Positions 7,822-16,773 of a DNA stretch of 46,265 nucleotides are shown piece by piece. The DNA is from Anaeromyxobacter oryzisoli (lineage in GTDB: Bacteria; Myxococcota; Myxococcia; Myxococcales; Anaeromyxobacteraceae). The DNA lies in assembly GCF_022690765.1 (NCBI RefSeq), contig NZ_JALCZA010000038.1, positions 1 through 46,265 of the forward strand. Direction: 5' to 3'. Both the position numbers and the translations under genes were made by a program. The notes under the pieces were generated by a model, which was given only the letters and a program-made list of their open reading frames with translations, was not told the origin of the DNA and did not search any database. Position 1 is the stretch's first letter; the number at the start of each line of letters is the position of its first letter.

Positions 7822-9021
7822 TCAGGTCAGGATGATGCGCGCGAGCTCGGGCGGCGAGCCGAGGCGCATCGGGGGTCCCCAGTAGCCGGTGCCGCGGGAG
7901 ACGTAGACGTGACCCCGGGTGCCCGCCTCCTCGAGGGCGTACAGCCCCTTCACGTACGGGTACGCCGCGGCCACCAGGAGGTTGAACGGGAAGAGCTGCC
8001 CGCCGTGCGTGTGGCCGGAGAGCTGGAGCTCCACCCCGGCGCCGATCGCCTCGGGCACGCCGCGCGGCTGGTGCGCGAGGAGGACCAGGCTCCGCGCGGG
8101 GTCCCGCCCGGCGAGCGCGCGCGGGAGGTCCACGCCGTGGCCGTTCCCGAACCGCCCGGCGCTCCAGTCGTCCACCCCGGCGAGGTCGAGGGACGCGCCG
8201 GCGTCGCCGATCGCGACGCGCTCGTTGCGGAGGACGCGGACGCCGAGGCGCCGGAGGTACGCGATCCACTCCTCCACGCCCGAGTAGTACTCGTGGTTGC
8301 CTGTGACGAAGTAGACGCCGTGGCGGGCCCGGAGCGCGGCGAGGTGGCTCACCGCCTCGCCGAGCTCCCTCACCGAACCGTCCACGAGGTCGCCCGTGAT
8401 CGCCACGAGGTCGGGGCGGAGCGCGTTCGTCTGCTCGACGACGCGCCGCACCTCGCGCGCCCGGATGGTGGGCCCCACGTGCAGATCGGTGATCTGCGCG
8501 ATGGTGAAGCCGGAGAGCGCCGGCGGCAGCCGCTCGAGCCGCACCGGGATCTCGGTCACCTCCGCCGGCCCCGTGGCGCTCCGGAACGCGAGGACGCCCG
8601 CGCCGCCCGCGGCGAGGACCGCGCCCCCGGCGACCGCGCGGGCGACGAAGGCGCGGCGGCCGGGATCCGGGAGGTCGGGGGCGGAGCGCAGCCACGCGAG
8701 GACGGAGGTCGCGCCCCGCGCGGCGAGCCGCGCGAGGTCCAGGGCGGCGAGCGCGCAGAAGAGCAGGAACGCGACGCCGAGCCAGGTGAAGGCGGCGATG
8801 GGCAGGAGCCGCGCGATCCGGCCGGAGCCGAGCCGGACCGCGAACACGCCGGCTGGCACCGCGAGGGTGAGCGCCGCGAGGAGCACCGTCGAGAGCCGGC
8901 GCCACCCGTCCGGCAGCCCCGGGTCGCGCACCAGGCGGACCCAGAGGTAGGCGTGCATGCCGCCCAGGATGGCGAGGCTGACCAGGAGGAACGTCGCGAA
9001 GGGGAGGACCGGCCGGCTCAC
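7822..9021 (-). CDS. Membrane-bound metallophosphoesterase
   Basis: The 399-residue protein has four hydrophobic helices in about the first 120 residues, a further hydrophobic segment near residue 160, and then a calcineurin-like phosphoesterase domain. The metal ligands are in place: ITDLHVGP, ITGDLVDGS, VTGNHEYYSG, LLAHQP and SGHTHGGQLFP. This arrangement matches YkuE/YaeI-type enzymes, some of which cleave UDP-diacylglucosamine or other phosphodiesters at the membrane. The start at 9021 is GTG. Substrate cannot be told from the sequence. Confidence 0.9.
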   Translation of the reverse strand: MSRPVLPFATFLLVSLAILGGMHAYLWVRLVRDPGLPDGWRRLSTVLLAALTLAVPAGVFAVRLGSGRIARLLPIAAFTWLGVAFLLFCALAALDLARLAARGATSVLAWLRSAPDLPDPGRRAFVARAVAGGAVLAAGGAGVLAFRSATGPAEVTEIPVRLERLPPALSGFTIAQITDLHVGPTIRAREVRRVVEQTNALRPDLVAITGDLVDGSVRELGEAVSHLAALRARHGVYFVTGNHEYYSGVEEWIAYLRRLGVRVLRNERVAIGDAGASLDLAGVDDWSAGRFGNGHGVDLPRALAGRDPARSLVLLAHQPRGVPEAIGAGVELQLSGHTHGGQLFPFNLLVAAAYPYVKGLYALEEAGTRGHVYVSRGTGYWGPPMRLGSPPELARIILT

Positions 9022-9060
9022 CCGGGATGGTGTAATCCGGCCGCGGTCGCGGTCGCGGGA

Positions 9061-9456
9061 TCAGCGCGCCGCGTACCAGCTCAGCGCGTTCCACTCACGG
9101 TCGAGGTCGGCGCGGCGGGACGCGTACCAGCGCTCGAACCGTTCGGCCCGGTACGGATCGCGGCGCCAGGGGACGGAGTAGAAGTCCGCCCGGGCCTGGT
9201 CCAGCCGCACGTACTCGGCGCGGAGGCGCGCCCGCTCCTGCTCGCGGAACGCCCAGCGGCGCTCGTACCGCCCCCGCCACTCCCGGCCGTCGCGGTCTTC
9301 CCAGCGGTGGTCGCGGTCGTGCCAGCCGCGGCCTTCGCCCCAGCCGGCGGGGGCCGGGGCCGGGACGCCGTGGTCGTCGTCGCACGCGCGGGCGAAGGCG
9401 GGGACGGCGGCGGCGACTGCGGCGGTGACGACGAGGTTCCTGAGCGCGGTCTTCAT
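9061..9456 (-). CDS. Small secreted Arg/Trp-rich protein, unknown function
   Basis: The protein has 131 residues. It begins with a Sec signal peptide (MKTALRNLVVTAAVAAAVPAFARA) and the mature part is highly charged and aromatic, with many Arg, Asp, Trp and Tyr residues (GWHDRDHRWEDRDGREW). The C-terminal half is predicted helical. A strong ribosome site GGAGGACACC precedes the ATG. I do not recognise a family; similar Arg/Trp-rich periplasmic proteins occur in deltaproteobacteria. Confidence 0.72.
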   Translation of the reverse strand: MKTALRNLVVTAAVAAAVPAFARACDDDHGVPAPAPAGWGEGRGWHDRDHRWEDRDGREWRGRYERRWAFREQERARLRAEYVRLDQARADFYSVPWRRDPYRAERFERWYASRRADLDREWNALSWYAAR

Positions 9457-9539
9457 GGTGTCCTCCGGTGTTCCCTCTCCACCGGAGAGACGCGCGGGCC
9501 GCGGCGATATTCAGGATCGGGCGCCCGGGTGGGCGTCGG

Positions 9540-9887
9540 TCAGCGCCGCGCGGCGGCGGCCGCGGGCAGCCGGTCGAGCTTCGCCGCGACGATGAAGTCG
9601 TTCTCGGTGAGGCCGCCCGCCTTGTGCGTCCACAGCGTCACGTCCACGGTGTTCCAGTGGACCGCGAAGTCCGGGTGGTGTCCCTCCGCCTCGGCGACCT
9701 CCGCGAGCGCGTTCACGAAGCGCATCGCCTCGGCGAAGTCCTTGAAGCGGTACTGCCGGTAGATGCGGGTGCGGGCCTCGCGCGCCTCCCAGCCGCCCAG
9801 CGTCCCGAGCGCGGCGTCCACCGCGGCCGCGTCCATCGGCGGGGTGCCCGGCTGACACGGGGCGCAGGTCTTGCTCGCGTAGTCCAT
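9540..9887 (-). CDS. phhB: 4a-hydroxytetrahydrobiopterin dehydratase (PCD)
   Basis: The 115-residue protein carries the pterin-4a-carbinolamine dehydratase signature: FKDFAEAMRFVNALAEVAE, then EGHHPDFAVHWNTVDVTLWT and a final HKAGGLTENDFIVAAKLD. The two His of GHHP and the His in VHWN are the usual catalytic positions. The enzyme regenerates quinonoid dihydropterin after aromatic-amino-acid hydroxylases; lone bacterial copies may serve other pterin cofactors. The start is ATG at 9887, giving the usual family length. It is divergent from the DUF423 gene. Confidence 0.93.
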   Translation of the reverse strand: MDYASKTCAPCQPGTPPMDAAAVDAALGTLGGWEAREARTRIYRQYRFKDFAEAMRFVNALAEVAEAEGHHPDFAVHWNTVDVTLWTHKAGGLTENDFIVAAKLDRLPAAAAARR

Positions 9888-9974
9888 GCGGTACGCCTCT
9901 CCGGCGTGGAGCCGGGTCGCAAGGCCAAGATGGGATGGCGACAGCCGCTCGCCTCGAGCCGCATACTGCCGGGC

Positions 9975-10352
9975 ATGGAACGGCTCTTCTTCGCGCTCGG
10001 CGCGATCTCGGCCGGGATCTCGGTGGCGGCGGGTGCGTTCGGCGCGCACGCGCTCAAGGCGCGCCTCCCCGCCGATCTGCTCGCGGTGTTCGAGACCGGC
10101 GCGCGGTACGAGATGTACCACGCGCTCGGCCTGCTCGCGGCCGGCTGGGCGGTCTCCCGCGCCCCCGGCGCCGCGAGCTGGGCGGGCTGGCTCTTCGTGG
10201 CGGGGACCGTGCTCTTCTCCGGGAGCCTGTACGCCCTCGCGCTCACGGGCGTGCGCGCGCTCGGGGCGGTGACGCCGTTCGGCGGCGTCGCGTTCATCGC
10301 CGGCTGGGTCGCGCTCGCCGTCGCGGCGCTCCGGCTGCCCGCCGCGGGCTGA
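9975..10352 (+). CDS. DUF423 family inner-membrane protein
   Basis: The 125-residue protein has four predicted membrane helices and the DUF423 (YgdD-like) pattern: GAISAGISVAAGAFGAHALK near the start, a conserved YEMYHALGLL, FSGSLYALALTG, and a final TPFGGVAFIAGW. The function of this widespread family is not established. A -10-like CATACT lies 7 bases before the ATG. It reads towards the POT transporter gene. Confidence 0.9.
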   Translation: MERLFFALGAISAGISVAAGAFGAHALKARLPADLLAVFETGARYEMYHALGLLAAGWAVSRAPGAASWAGWLFVAGTVLFSGSLYALALTGVRALGAVTPFGGVAFIAGWVALAVAALRLPAAG

Positions 10353-10487
10353 TCGGCTCCGCGGTCGCGGGGACGCGCGACGGCGGAGGAAGGATCCGGT
10401 CGCGACCCCGGCTGCCGTAGGTGAGCTCTTTGGCCTGGAGGCGGAGCGCCTCGCGCGGCGGGGCCGCCGCGTGGCAGAGTGGCGCGC

Positions 10488-11816
10488 ATGTCGCAGCTCC
10501 CCGCCCGCGCGGCCCGCTTCCCATCCTCGATCCGCTTCCTCGCCTGGAACGAGGCCGCGGAGCGGTTCTCCTATTACGGGATGTCGTCGATCCTGGTCCT
10601 GCACCTGGTGCGGAACCTCCACCTCCCGGAGAACCAGGCGATCGCCGCGTACCAGCTCTTCACCGCGGGCGTCTACCTCACCCCGATCGCCGGGGCGTTC
10701 CTCGCCGACCGCTACCTGGGCCGGTACCGCACGATCCTCTGGCTGTCGCTCGGCTACGTCGCCGGGCATGCGGTGCTCGCCACGTGGGATGGTGCGATCG
10801 GGCTCGTCGTCGGCCTCGTCCTGATCGCGGTGGGCGCGGGCGGGCTCAAGCCCTGCGCCTCGGCCTTCGCCGGCGACCAGATCCCGCCGGAGGACGAGGG
10901 GCTCGTGGCGCGCCTCTACGACCTCTACTACTGGATGATCAACCTCGGCTCGACCGCCTCGACCATCGCGATCCCGCTCCTCTTCGACCGGGCGAGCCCC
11001 CGGATCGCCTTCGGCGTGCCCGGCCTCGCGATGGCCGCGGCCCTCGCGCTCTTCTGGGCGGGACGCCGGCGCTACGTGTACGTGCCGCCCGCGCGCGCCA
11101 GCCGCGTCCCCGCCGGCGGCGTGCCGGGCTCGGCGGGGGCTGACGCGGGCGCGGCGCCGGCCGGCCGGATCCTCCTGCGGATCCTCGCGGTGTTCGCGCC
11201 CATCACGATCTTCTGGGCGCTCTTCTTCCAGTACGGGTCGTCCTGGACGCTCCAGGCGGCGCGGATGGTGCGGCCGGTGCTGCCGCTCGTCGGGGAGATC
11301 TCGGCGGGCAACGTGCAGACCCTCGACGCCGTGTTCGTCCTCCTGCTCATCCCGATCTTCGCGATGGTGGTCTTCCCGGCCGTGGAGCGGCGGGGCGTCC
11401 GCGTGACGGCGCTCCGCAAGATGACGGTCGGGATGTTCGTGACCGTGCTCTCGTTCGTCGCCGCCGCGCTGGTCGAGGCGGCCCTGGCGCGGGGGCCGGT
11501 GCACGTCGCCTGGCAGATCCCGCAGTACTTCTTCCTCGCGGTCGGCGAGGTCCTGGTGTCGGTGACCGCGCTCGAGTTCGCCTACTCGCAGGCCCCGGCC
11601 CACCTCAAGTCGGTCGTGATGGCGTGCTGGTACCTCACGATCTGGGCGGGGACGTCCCTCGCCGCGGTGATCGCCTGGCTGAACCGCTTCCAGGGCGTCC
11701 CGTACTACGTCTTCTTCGCCGGCCTCATGGCGCTCGCGGCGGCGAGCTTCGCGGCGGTGGCCTGGTGGTACGAGCCGGTCGCGCCCTCGACGGTGTCGCG
11801 CCCCACGGTGTCGTAG
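10488..11816 (+). CDS. POT/PTR family proton-dependent peptide transporter
   Basis: The 442-residue inner-membrane protein matches proton-dependent oligopeptide transporters. The hallmark ExxERFxYYG motif is present as NEAAERFSYYGM near residue 20, followed by helices with LTPIAGAFLADRYLGRYRTI and GAGGLKPCASAFAGDQ (the family's GxGxxKP signature). A later FFQYGSSWT segment and QYFFLAVGEVLVSVTALEFAYSQAP also fit the family (the FExxxP-like position reads EFAYSQAP). About 12 helices can be counted. It imports di- or tripeptides using the proton gradient. A GTG at 10479 is an alternative start. Confidence 0.93.
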   Translation: MSQLPARAARFPSSIRFLAWNEAAERFSYYGMSSILVLHLVRNLHLPENQAIAAYQLFTAGVYLTPIAGAFLADRYLGRYRTILWLSLGYVAGHAVLATWDGAIGLVVGLVLIAVGAGGLKPCASAFAGDQIPPEDEGLVARLYDLYYWMINLGSTASTIAIPLLFDRASPRIAFGVPGLAMAAALALFWAGRRRYVYVPPARASRVPAGGVPGSAGADAGAAPAGRILLRILAVFAPITIFWALFFQYGSSWTLQAARMVRPVLPLVGEISAGNVQTLDAVFVLLLIPIFAMVVFPAVERRGVRVTALRKMTVGMFVTVLSFVAAALVEAALARGPVHVAWQIPQYFFLAVGEVLVSVTALEFAYSQAPAHLKSVVMACWYLTIWAGTSLAAVIAWLNRFQGVPYYVFFAGLMALAAASFAAVAWWYEPVAPSTVSRPTVS

Positions 11817-12059
11817 GTGCGTGGGATGGCCCCCTGCGCCCGGGCGCGCGCGTGCTCGGTGTTCGGGCCGCCTCCACGCATGCGCACGGCGACGCACATC
11901 GGCGCCAACTACACTGTAGGTGTCCCTTGCGAGCGCGGTGGGTCCCAACGGCGGCGCGCCGTGCTAGGTTGAGCGTGACCCCGGGTGCCGATGCCGGCAG
12001 CGGAAAAGGTAGCGAATGCGCCGCCGGAGCTGGCAGCCACTTTGCTGGAGACGATCGTC
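11817..12059. other. Intergenic region before the small lipoprotein
   Basis: This 243-base gap has no convincing gene. It contains an 11-base near-palindrome CTACACTGTAG at 11909-11919 and a -10-like TAGGTT shortly after 11960, which may drive the small lipoprotein gene. Confidence 0.5.
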
Positions 12060-12260
12060 ATGAAGCGAAACACCCTGCTCGCGCTCGTCTCGCTGTCGCT
12101 CCTCGCAGGCTGCGCCTCGACGGACGGTGTCCAGCACTACTCCGTGGTGCCGCAGGTCCAGGTGACCGAGCGGACGCCGACGAAGCGTCCGTCGCAGGCG
12201 AACTACCAGACCCGCCCCGAGGAGTCGCCGCTCTCCGGCTCCGGCGGCTCGGCCCGTTAG
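12060..12260 (+). CDS. Very small lipoprotein, unknown function
   Basis: The protein has 66 residues. It begins MKRNTLLALVSLSLLAGCAS, a textbook lipoprotein signal with the lipid-modified Cys at residue 18. The mature part (about 49 residues) is polar and Pro/Thr/Ser-rich with no fold that I recognise. I chose ATG 12060 over the longer frame from 11985 because the signal peptide starts there and a GGAG ribosome site precedes it. Its stop codon is the first triplet of the 60-bp repeat element. Confidence 0.72.
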   Translation: MKRNTLLALVSLSLLAGCASTDGVQHYSVVPQVQVTERTPTKRPSQANYQTRPEESPLSGSGGSAR

Positions 12261-12317
12261 TACTGCTCCGCACGACCCACGAGCCAGTCGGCTCCCGACT
12301 TCTGACGCGCGGTACTA
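12258..12317. repeat. 60-bp element with TAGTAC/GTACTA ends between convergent genes
   Basis: The ends TAGTAC (12258-12263) and GTACTA (12312-12317) are exact reverse complements. An inner hairpin GAGCC-AGTC-GGCTC lies at 12281-12294. The left TAG is the stop of the small lipoprotein; the right CTA is, on the minus strand, the stop of lhr. A related copy sits at 5168 in the same type of position. It may act as a two-way terminator. Confidence 0.7.
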
Positions 12318-15300
12318 GCGAGCATCCGCGGCGCGGGGCTCGCCTCGCGTCGCGCCGGCCGGCGCCGCCGACGGCACGCCGGCGACGTACTCCACGCGCC
12401 GTCCCGACGCCGCGGAGACCCGCGGCCCCGGCGTGAGGATCCCCACCAGGTTGAGCGGATCGACCGCGGAGACCGTCACGCGCTCGTCGCCTGCACGCGG
12501 CGCGCGGCGGACCGCCCGCAGCGCGTCCACCGCCTCCGGGAGCGCGAACTGCTCGCCGGTGAACCCGGAGACGAACCGACCGCCGCGGATCGCGCCGCGC
12601 GCCTCGAGGGTCCGGTAGACCCGGACGAGCGCGCGCCAGGGCGGCGCGTCCTCGCGCGCGAGGAGGTCGCGGAACACCACGCCGTAGCGGCGCAGGTACT
12701 GCTGCGCGAGCCGCTCCAGGAGCGGCTCCGGGGGATCCTCGCCGCCGGCCTCTCCGGGCGCGCCATCCGGCGGCGGGGAGATGGGCCGGAGCAGCGACCA
12801 GCGTCCGCCGCCGCTGCCGGAGCGCGCGACGCGGGAGCGGCGGCGATCCCAGAGCGCCCGCAGCCCGGCGAACGCGTCGCAGGTCGCGGCGCCGGACGCG
12901 ACGAGCTCGAGCAGGAGCGGCGCGAGCGCGTCGCGCGGCCGGCCGAGCGCGGCCGCGAGGTCGGTCGCGAAGGAGGCGCCGCGTGACGCCAGCGCCGCCG
13001 CGAGCCCGCGCGCCTCGAGCCCTGGGCGGGGCGGAGGTCCGCCGGCGGCCTCGAGGAGCCACCCGAGGTCCTCGCGGAGCGCGAGCGTGAGCGGGAACGC
13101 GCGGGTGGGCTGGGCGCGGTGGGCCGGGGCGCCTGCGGCGTCCGGGGCTCCGGGAGGCGCAGGCGCCGCGGCCGCCGCGAGCCGGCCGAAGGCGACCTCC
13201 CCGCCGAGGCAGAGCCGGTCGAGGAGCTCGGGCGCGTAGCCCTCGACGCGCGCGGCGAGCAGCTCGCGCTCCCACGCGCCCGCGGCGGCGTGGAAGCCCT
13301 GGAGCTGCCCGATCACCTCCGCCAGCCCACGCTCGCCGTGGAGGCGCGTCCCCGGGGCGAGGTGCTGCCAGCGGAGGAGGAAGCGCAGGAGGTCGGCCGC
13401 GGTCACCGGCTCGATCTCGCGCCGGAGCCGGTCGAGGGTGAGCCGGTGGATCCGCGCGAGCACCGTCCGCTCGCACCAGTGCGGCGCGTCCCGCGTCGCG
13501 GGCGTGCCGGCGAGGAACGTCCCGCGCAGGACGCGGCCGTCCGCCTCGAGCCGGACGAGGGCGAGCGCCACCCGGTCGGCCGCGAGCCCCAGGCGCGCGG
13601 CGAGCCCGTCCGCCGTCACCGGCCCGAGCCGCGGCGCCCACCCGCGGACGACCGCGAGCACCGCGTCGTCCGGATCGGTCGGGACCCGCTCGGAGGGGAG
13701 GGGCCGGAGCGGTGGATCGAGCGCGGGCGCCGCCGTCCCGTGCCCGCGGAGGGCGGGCGCGAGCGCGGCGGCGAGCCCGGCCCGCTCCGCCGCCATCCAG
13801 GCCGGCGGCGCGCCCGGCGCGAGCATCCGGGCGGCGCGGCCGGCCTCCCGCAGCGCGGCGAGGAGCGCCGACCACCGGCGCGCCTCCGCCTCGGGCAGGA
13901 CGCCGACGTCGAGCAGCAGGTCGTGGAGCTCCTCGGCGTCGCGGACGTCGGGCGCGAGCTGCTCCTCGACGGCCGCCATCGCCGCCGGGTCGAGGGCGCC
14001 GGCGCCCGCCGCCTCCGATTCGGGCAGTGCACGCCGCAGGGTCACCGCGCGGGCGCGGCGCTCCTCGAGCGGCGCGTCGTCGAGGTAGGCCCAGGGGCGC
14101 GCGCCGAGGATCTCGTGGGCGAGCGGCGACGGCGCGGCGGTGTCCACGGACAGGAGGCGGAGCTCGCCGGCGCGCATGCGGGCGACGAGCGCCCGGAGGG
14201 CGGGCGCGTCCATCGCCTCCTCGAGGCAGTCGCGCAGCGCCTCGGTGACGAGCGGGTGCGCGGGGATCTCGATGGGCCCTCCGGGCGCGTTGTCCTGGCA
14301 GGCGACCTGGGCGGGGAACACCGCCGCGAGGAGGTCGTCGCTCCGCATCCGCGCGATCGCCGGCGGCGTGCGCCGCCCCTTGAAGAGGCGGGGGATCGCG
14401 AGCGCGCGCGTCGCCGCCCAGCGCCAGCGCACCGGGAACATCGGCGCCTGCAGGGCGGCCTGGGCGAGGACCTCGTCGATCGATCCCGGCGAGAGGAGCG
14501 CGAAGATCGACTCGAGGGGGAAGGCGTGCTGCGGCCCCAGCGAGAGGAGCACGCCCTCGTCGGTGGCGGCCGCCTGCAGCTCGAAGTCGAACCTCCGGCA
14601 GAACCGCTTGCGCAGCGCGAGCCCGAGCGCCCGGTTCACCCGCGCGCCCAGCGGGGCGTGGATCACGAGCTGCATCCCGCCCGCCTCGTCGAAGAAGCGC
14701 TCGGCGACGAGGGTCCGATCGGTGGGGAGCGCGCCCAGCACGGCGCGCGAGGCGGCGAGGTACGCCACCGCCTGCACGGCGCCCGCCGCCGGGAGGGCGG
14801 ACGCCTGCGCGAGCCAGGCGGCCGCGCCGCCGGGATCGGCGAGCCGCGGCTCGAGCTCCTCGCGGAGCGCCGCCACCTCGGCCGAGAGCGCCGCGCTCCG
14901 ACCCGGCGCCTCCCCGTTCCAGAAAGGGATCGTGGGCGGGGCGCCGCGCGCGTCCTCGACCCGCACCGTGCCCGCCTCGACGCGGCGGATCCGCCAGGAG
15001 GAGTTGCCGAGGAGGAACACGTCGCCGGCGAGGCTCTCGACCGCGAAGTCCTCGTCGAGCTGGCCGACCGTGATCCCCTCGGGCTCCGCCACCACCGCGT
15101 ACTGCGCGGCGTCCGGGATCGTGCCCGCGCCGGTCAGCGCCGCCAGCCGGGCACCTCGCCGGCCGCTCACCCGGCCGTGCACGGCGTCGCGGTGCAGGTG
15201 GGCGGTGGCGCGGCCGACCCGCCCGGCGACACCCTCGGCGAGCATCTCGAGCACCGCGTCGAAGGAGGCGCGGGCCAGGTCGCGGTACGGCCAGGCGCGG

Positions 15301-16682
15301 CGGACGAGCGCGAAGAGCCGGTCCTCGTGGATCGCGCCGCAGGACGCCTCGGCCACCACCTGCTGCGCGAGGACGTCGAGGGGCGCCCGCAGGTCCGGGA
15401 CGGCCTCCAGGCTCCCGCGGCGGAGGCCGCGCACCAGCGCGGCGCACTCGAGGAGCTCGTCGCGGCTGGTGGGGAAGAGGCGGGTCTTCGGCGTCCCGCC
15501 CCGGACGTGGCCGGCGCGCCCGGCGCGCTGGAGGCCGACGGCGAGGGCGCCGGGGCTGCCGAGCTGCACGACGAGATCGATCACGCCCACGTCGATGCCG
15601 AGCTCGAGCGACGCCGTGGCGACGACGGCGCGGAGCGCGCCCGCCTTGAGGCGCCGCTCCGCGTCGAGGCGGCGCTCGCGGGAGAGGCTCCCGTGGTGCG
15701 CCGCGACCGCATCCGGCCCGAGCCGCTCGGCGAGCGCATGGGCGGCGCGCTCGGCGAGGCGGCGCGTGTTCACGAAGACGAGGGTCGCCCGGTGCGCCCG
15801 GACGAGCTCGGCCACGCGATCGTAGGTCTCGGCCCAGAGCGCGCCCGAGGCGACCGCGGAGAGCTCGTCGCGCGGGACCTCGACGCCGAGGTCCAGGGGG
15901 CGCCGGCGCCCCACCTCCACCACCGTGCAGCGCGGGGTGCCGCGCGGGCCGACCCGCGCCGCGCCCACCAGGAAGCGCGCGACCTCCTCGACGGGGTGGA
16001 CGGTGGCGGAGAGCCCGATGCGCTGCGGCCTCCGCCGGGCGACCGCCTCGAGCCGCTCGAGCGAGAGGGCCAGGTGGGCGCCGCGCTTGTTCCCGGCCAG
16101 CGCGTGGATCTCGTCCACGATCACCGTCTCGACGCTCGCGAGCGCGGCGCGTCCGCGCGCGGTGGTGAGCAGCAGGTAGAGCGACTCGGGGGTGGTGACG
16201 AGGAGGTGCGGCGGGGTGCGGAGGAGCGCCTGCCGCCGCGACGCGGGCGTGTCGCCGGTGCGGACCGCGACGCGGATCCGCGGGAACGCGCCCCCCCGAC
16301 CGAGAGAAGTTTCGGCGGGGTCGCGCATCCGCGGCAACACGCCGCGCTCGCAAGGACCGAAAGAAGTGTCGGCCAGCGCCAGGTCGCGCAGCTCGTCGAG
16401 CGGGACGCGCAGGTTCCTCTCGATGTCGTTCGAGAGCGCCCGGAGGGGCGAGACGTACAGGACCCGGGTCTCGTCGCGGAGCCGGCCCTCGAGGCCGTCC
16501 CGGACGAGCCCGTCCACGGCGGAGAGGAACGCGGCGAGGGTCTTCCCGGAGCCGGTCGGCGCCGAGACGAGCACGTCGCGGCGCGCGGCGATGGCGGGCC
16601 AGGCGAGCGCCTGCGGCTCGGTCGGCGCCGGGAAGCGGGCCTCGAACCAGCGCCGGACGAGGGGATGGAAGCCGTCGAGCAC
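12315..16682 (-). CDS. lhr: Lhr-type DEAD/DEAH-box DNA helicase
   Basis: A protein of about 1455 residues, close to the usual Lhr length. The helicase core is complete: Walker A APTGSGKTLAAFL, DEIH box (VIVDEIHAL), GLSATVHP, VFVNTRRLAERAA, HHGSLSRERR, ATASLELGIDVG and motif VI QRAGRAGH. A winged-helix module and the long Lhr C-terminal region follow. Lhr is a 3'-5' helicase linked to DNA repair. The frame is open to 17378, but that part overlaps a plus-strand gene; a GTG at 16682 is the best start. Unusual: near residues 105-140, between LPLDELRD-like sequence and RVAVRTGDT, there is an extra stretch of about 30 residues built from two repeat copies (see findings). Confidence 0.92.
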   Translation of the reverse strand: MLDGFHPLVRRWFEARFPAPTEPQALAWPAIAARRDVLVSAPTGSGKTLAAFLSAVDGLVRDGLEGRLRDETRVLYVSPLRALSNDIERNLRVPLDELRDLALADTSFGPCERGVLPRMRDPAETSLGRGGAFPRIRVAVRTGDTPASRRQALLRTPPHLLVTTPESLYLLLTTARGRAALASVETVIVDEIHALAGNKRGAHLALSLERLEAVARRRPQRIGLSATVHPVEEVARFLVGAARVGPRGTPRCTVVEVGRRRPLDLGVEVPRDELSAVASGALWAETYDRVAELVRAHRATLVFVNTRRLAERAAHALAERLGPDAVAAHHGSLSRERRLDAERRLKAGALRAVVATASLELGIDVGVIDLVVQLGSPGALAVGLQRAGRAGHVRGGTPKTRLFPTSRDELLECAALVRGLRRGSLEAVPDLRAPLDVLAQQVVAEASCGAIHEDRLFALVRRAWPYRDLARASFDAVLEMLAEGVAGRVGRATAHLHRDAVHGRVSGRRGARLAALTGAGTIPDAAQYAVVAEPEGITVGQLDEDFAVESLAGDVFLLGNSSWRIRRVEAGTVRVEDARGAPPTIPFWNGEAPGRSAALSAEVAALREELEPRLADPGGAAAWLAQASALPAAGAVQAVAYLAASRAVLGALPTDRTLVAERFFDEAGGMQLVIHAPLGARVNRALGLALRKRFCRRFDFELQAAATDEGVLLSLGPQHAFPLESIFALLSPGSIDEVLAQAALQAPMFPVRWRWAATRALAIPRLFKGRRTPPAIARMRSDDLLAAVFPAQVACQDNAPGGPIEIPAHPLVTEALRDCLEEAMDAPALRALVARMRAGELRLLSVDTAAPSPLAHEILGARPWAYLDDAPLEERRARAVTLRRALPESEAAGAGALDPAAMAAVEEQLAPDVRDAEELHDLLLDVGVLPEAEARRWSALLAALREAGRAARMLAPGAPPAWMAAERAGLAAALAPALRGHGTAAPALDPPLRPLPSERVPTDPDDAVLAVVRGWAPRLGPVTADGLAARLGLAADRVALALVRLEADGRVLRGTFLAGTPATRDAPHWCERTVLARIHRLTLDRLRREIEPVTAADLLRFLLRWQHLAPGTRLHGERGLAEVIGQLQGFHAAAGAWERELLAARVEGYAPELLDRLCLGGEVAFGRLAAAAAPAPPGAPDAAGAPAHRAQPTRAFPLTLALREDLGWLLEAAGGPPPRPGLEARGLAAALASRGASFATDLAAALGRPRDALAPLLLELVASGAATCDAFAGLRALWDRRRSRVARSGSGGGRWSLLRPISPPPDGAPGEAGGEDPPEPLLERLAQQYLRRYGVVFRDLLAREDAPPWRALVRVYRTLEARGAIRGGRFVSGFTGEQFALPEAVDALRAVRRAPRAGDERVTVSAVDPLNLVGILTPGPRVSAASGRRVEYVAGVPSAAPAGATRGEPRAADAR
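16298..16369 (+). repeat. Two repeat cores inside the lhr coding region
   Basis: GACCGAGAGAAGTTT at 16298-16312 and the variant GACCGAAAGAAGTGT at 16355-16369 lie inside lhr, 57 bases apart. The bases before each core also match (GATCCGCGGGAACGC versus CATCCGCGGCAACAC), so a longer stretch was duplicated in frame. On the lhr strand they encode TSLGRGGAFPRIR and TSFGPCERGVLPRMR. Confidence 0.85.
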
Positions 16683-16773
16683 GGGCGCTTCGATAACGCC
16701 CCCCGCGGGGCGACGCTCGCGACCGGTGGGGTCCGTATGAATGATCGGGTCCGCGTCCGGCCGGGAGCCCCGC

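Noticed and set aside
11909-11919. CTACACTGTAG as a LexA or other known operator
   Set aside because: Arms of only five bases and no match to an operator that I know for this group.
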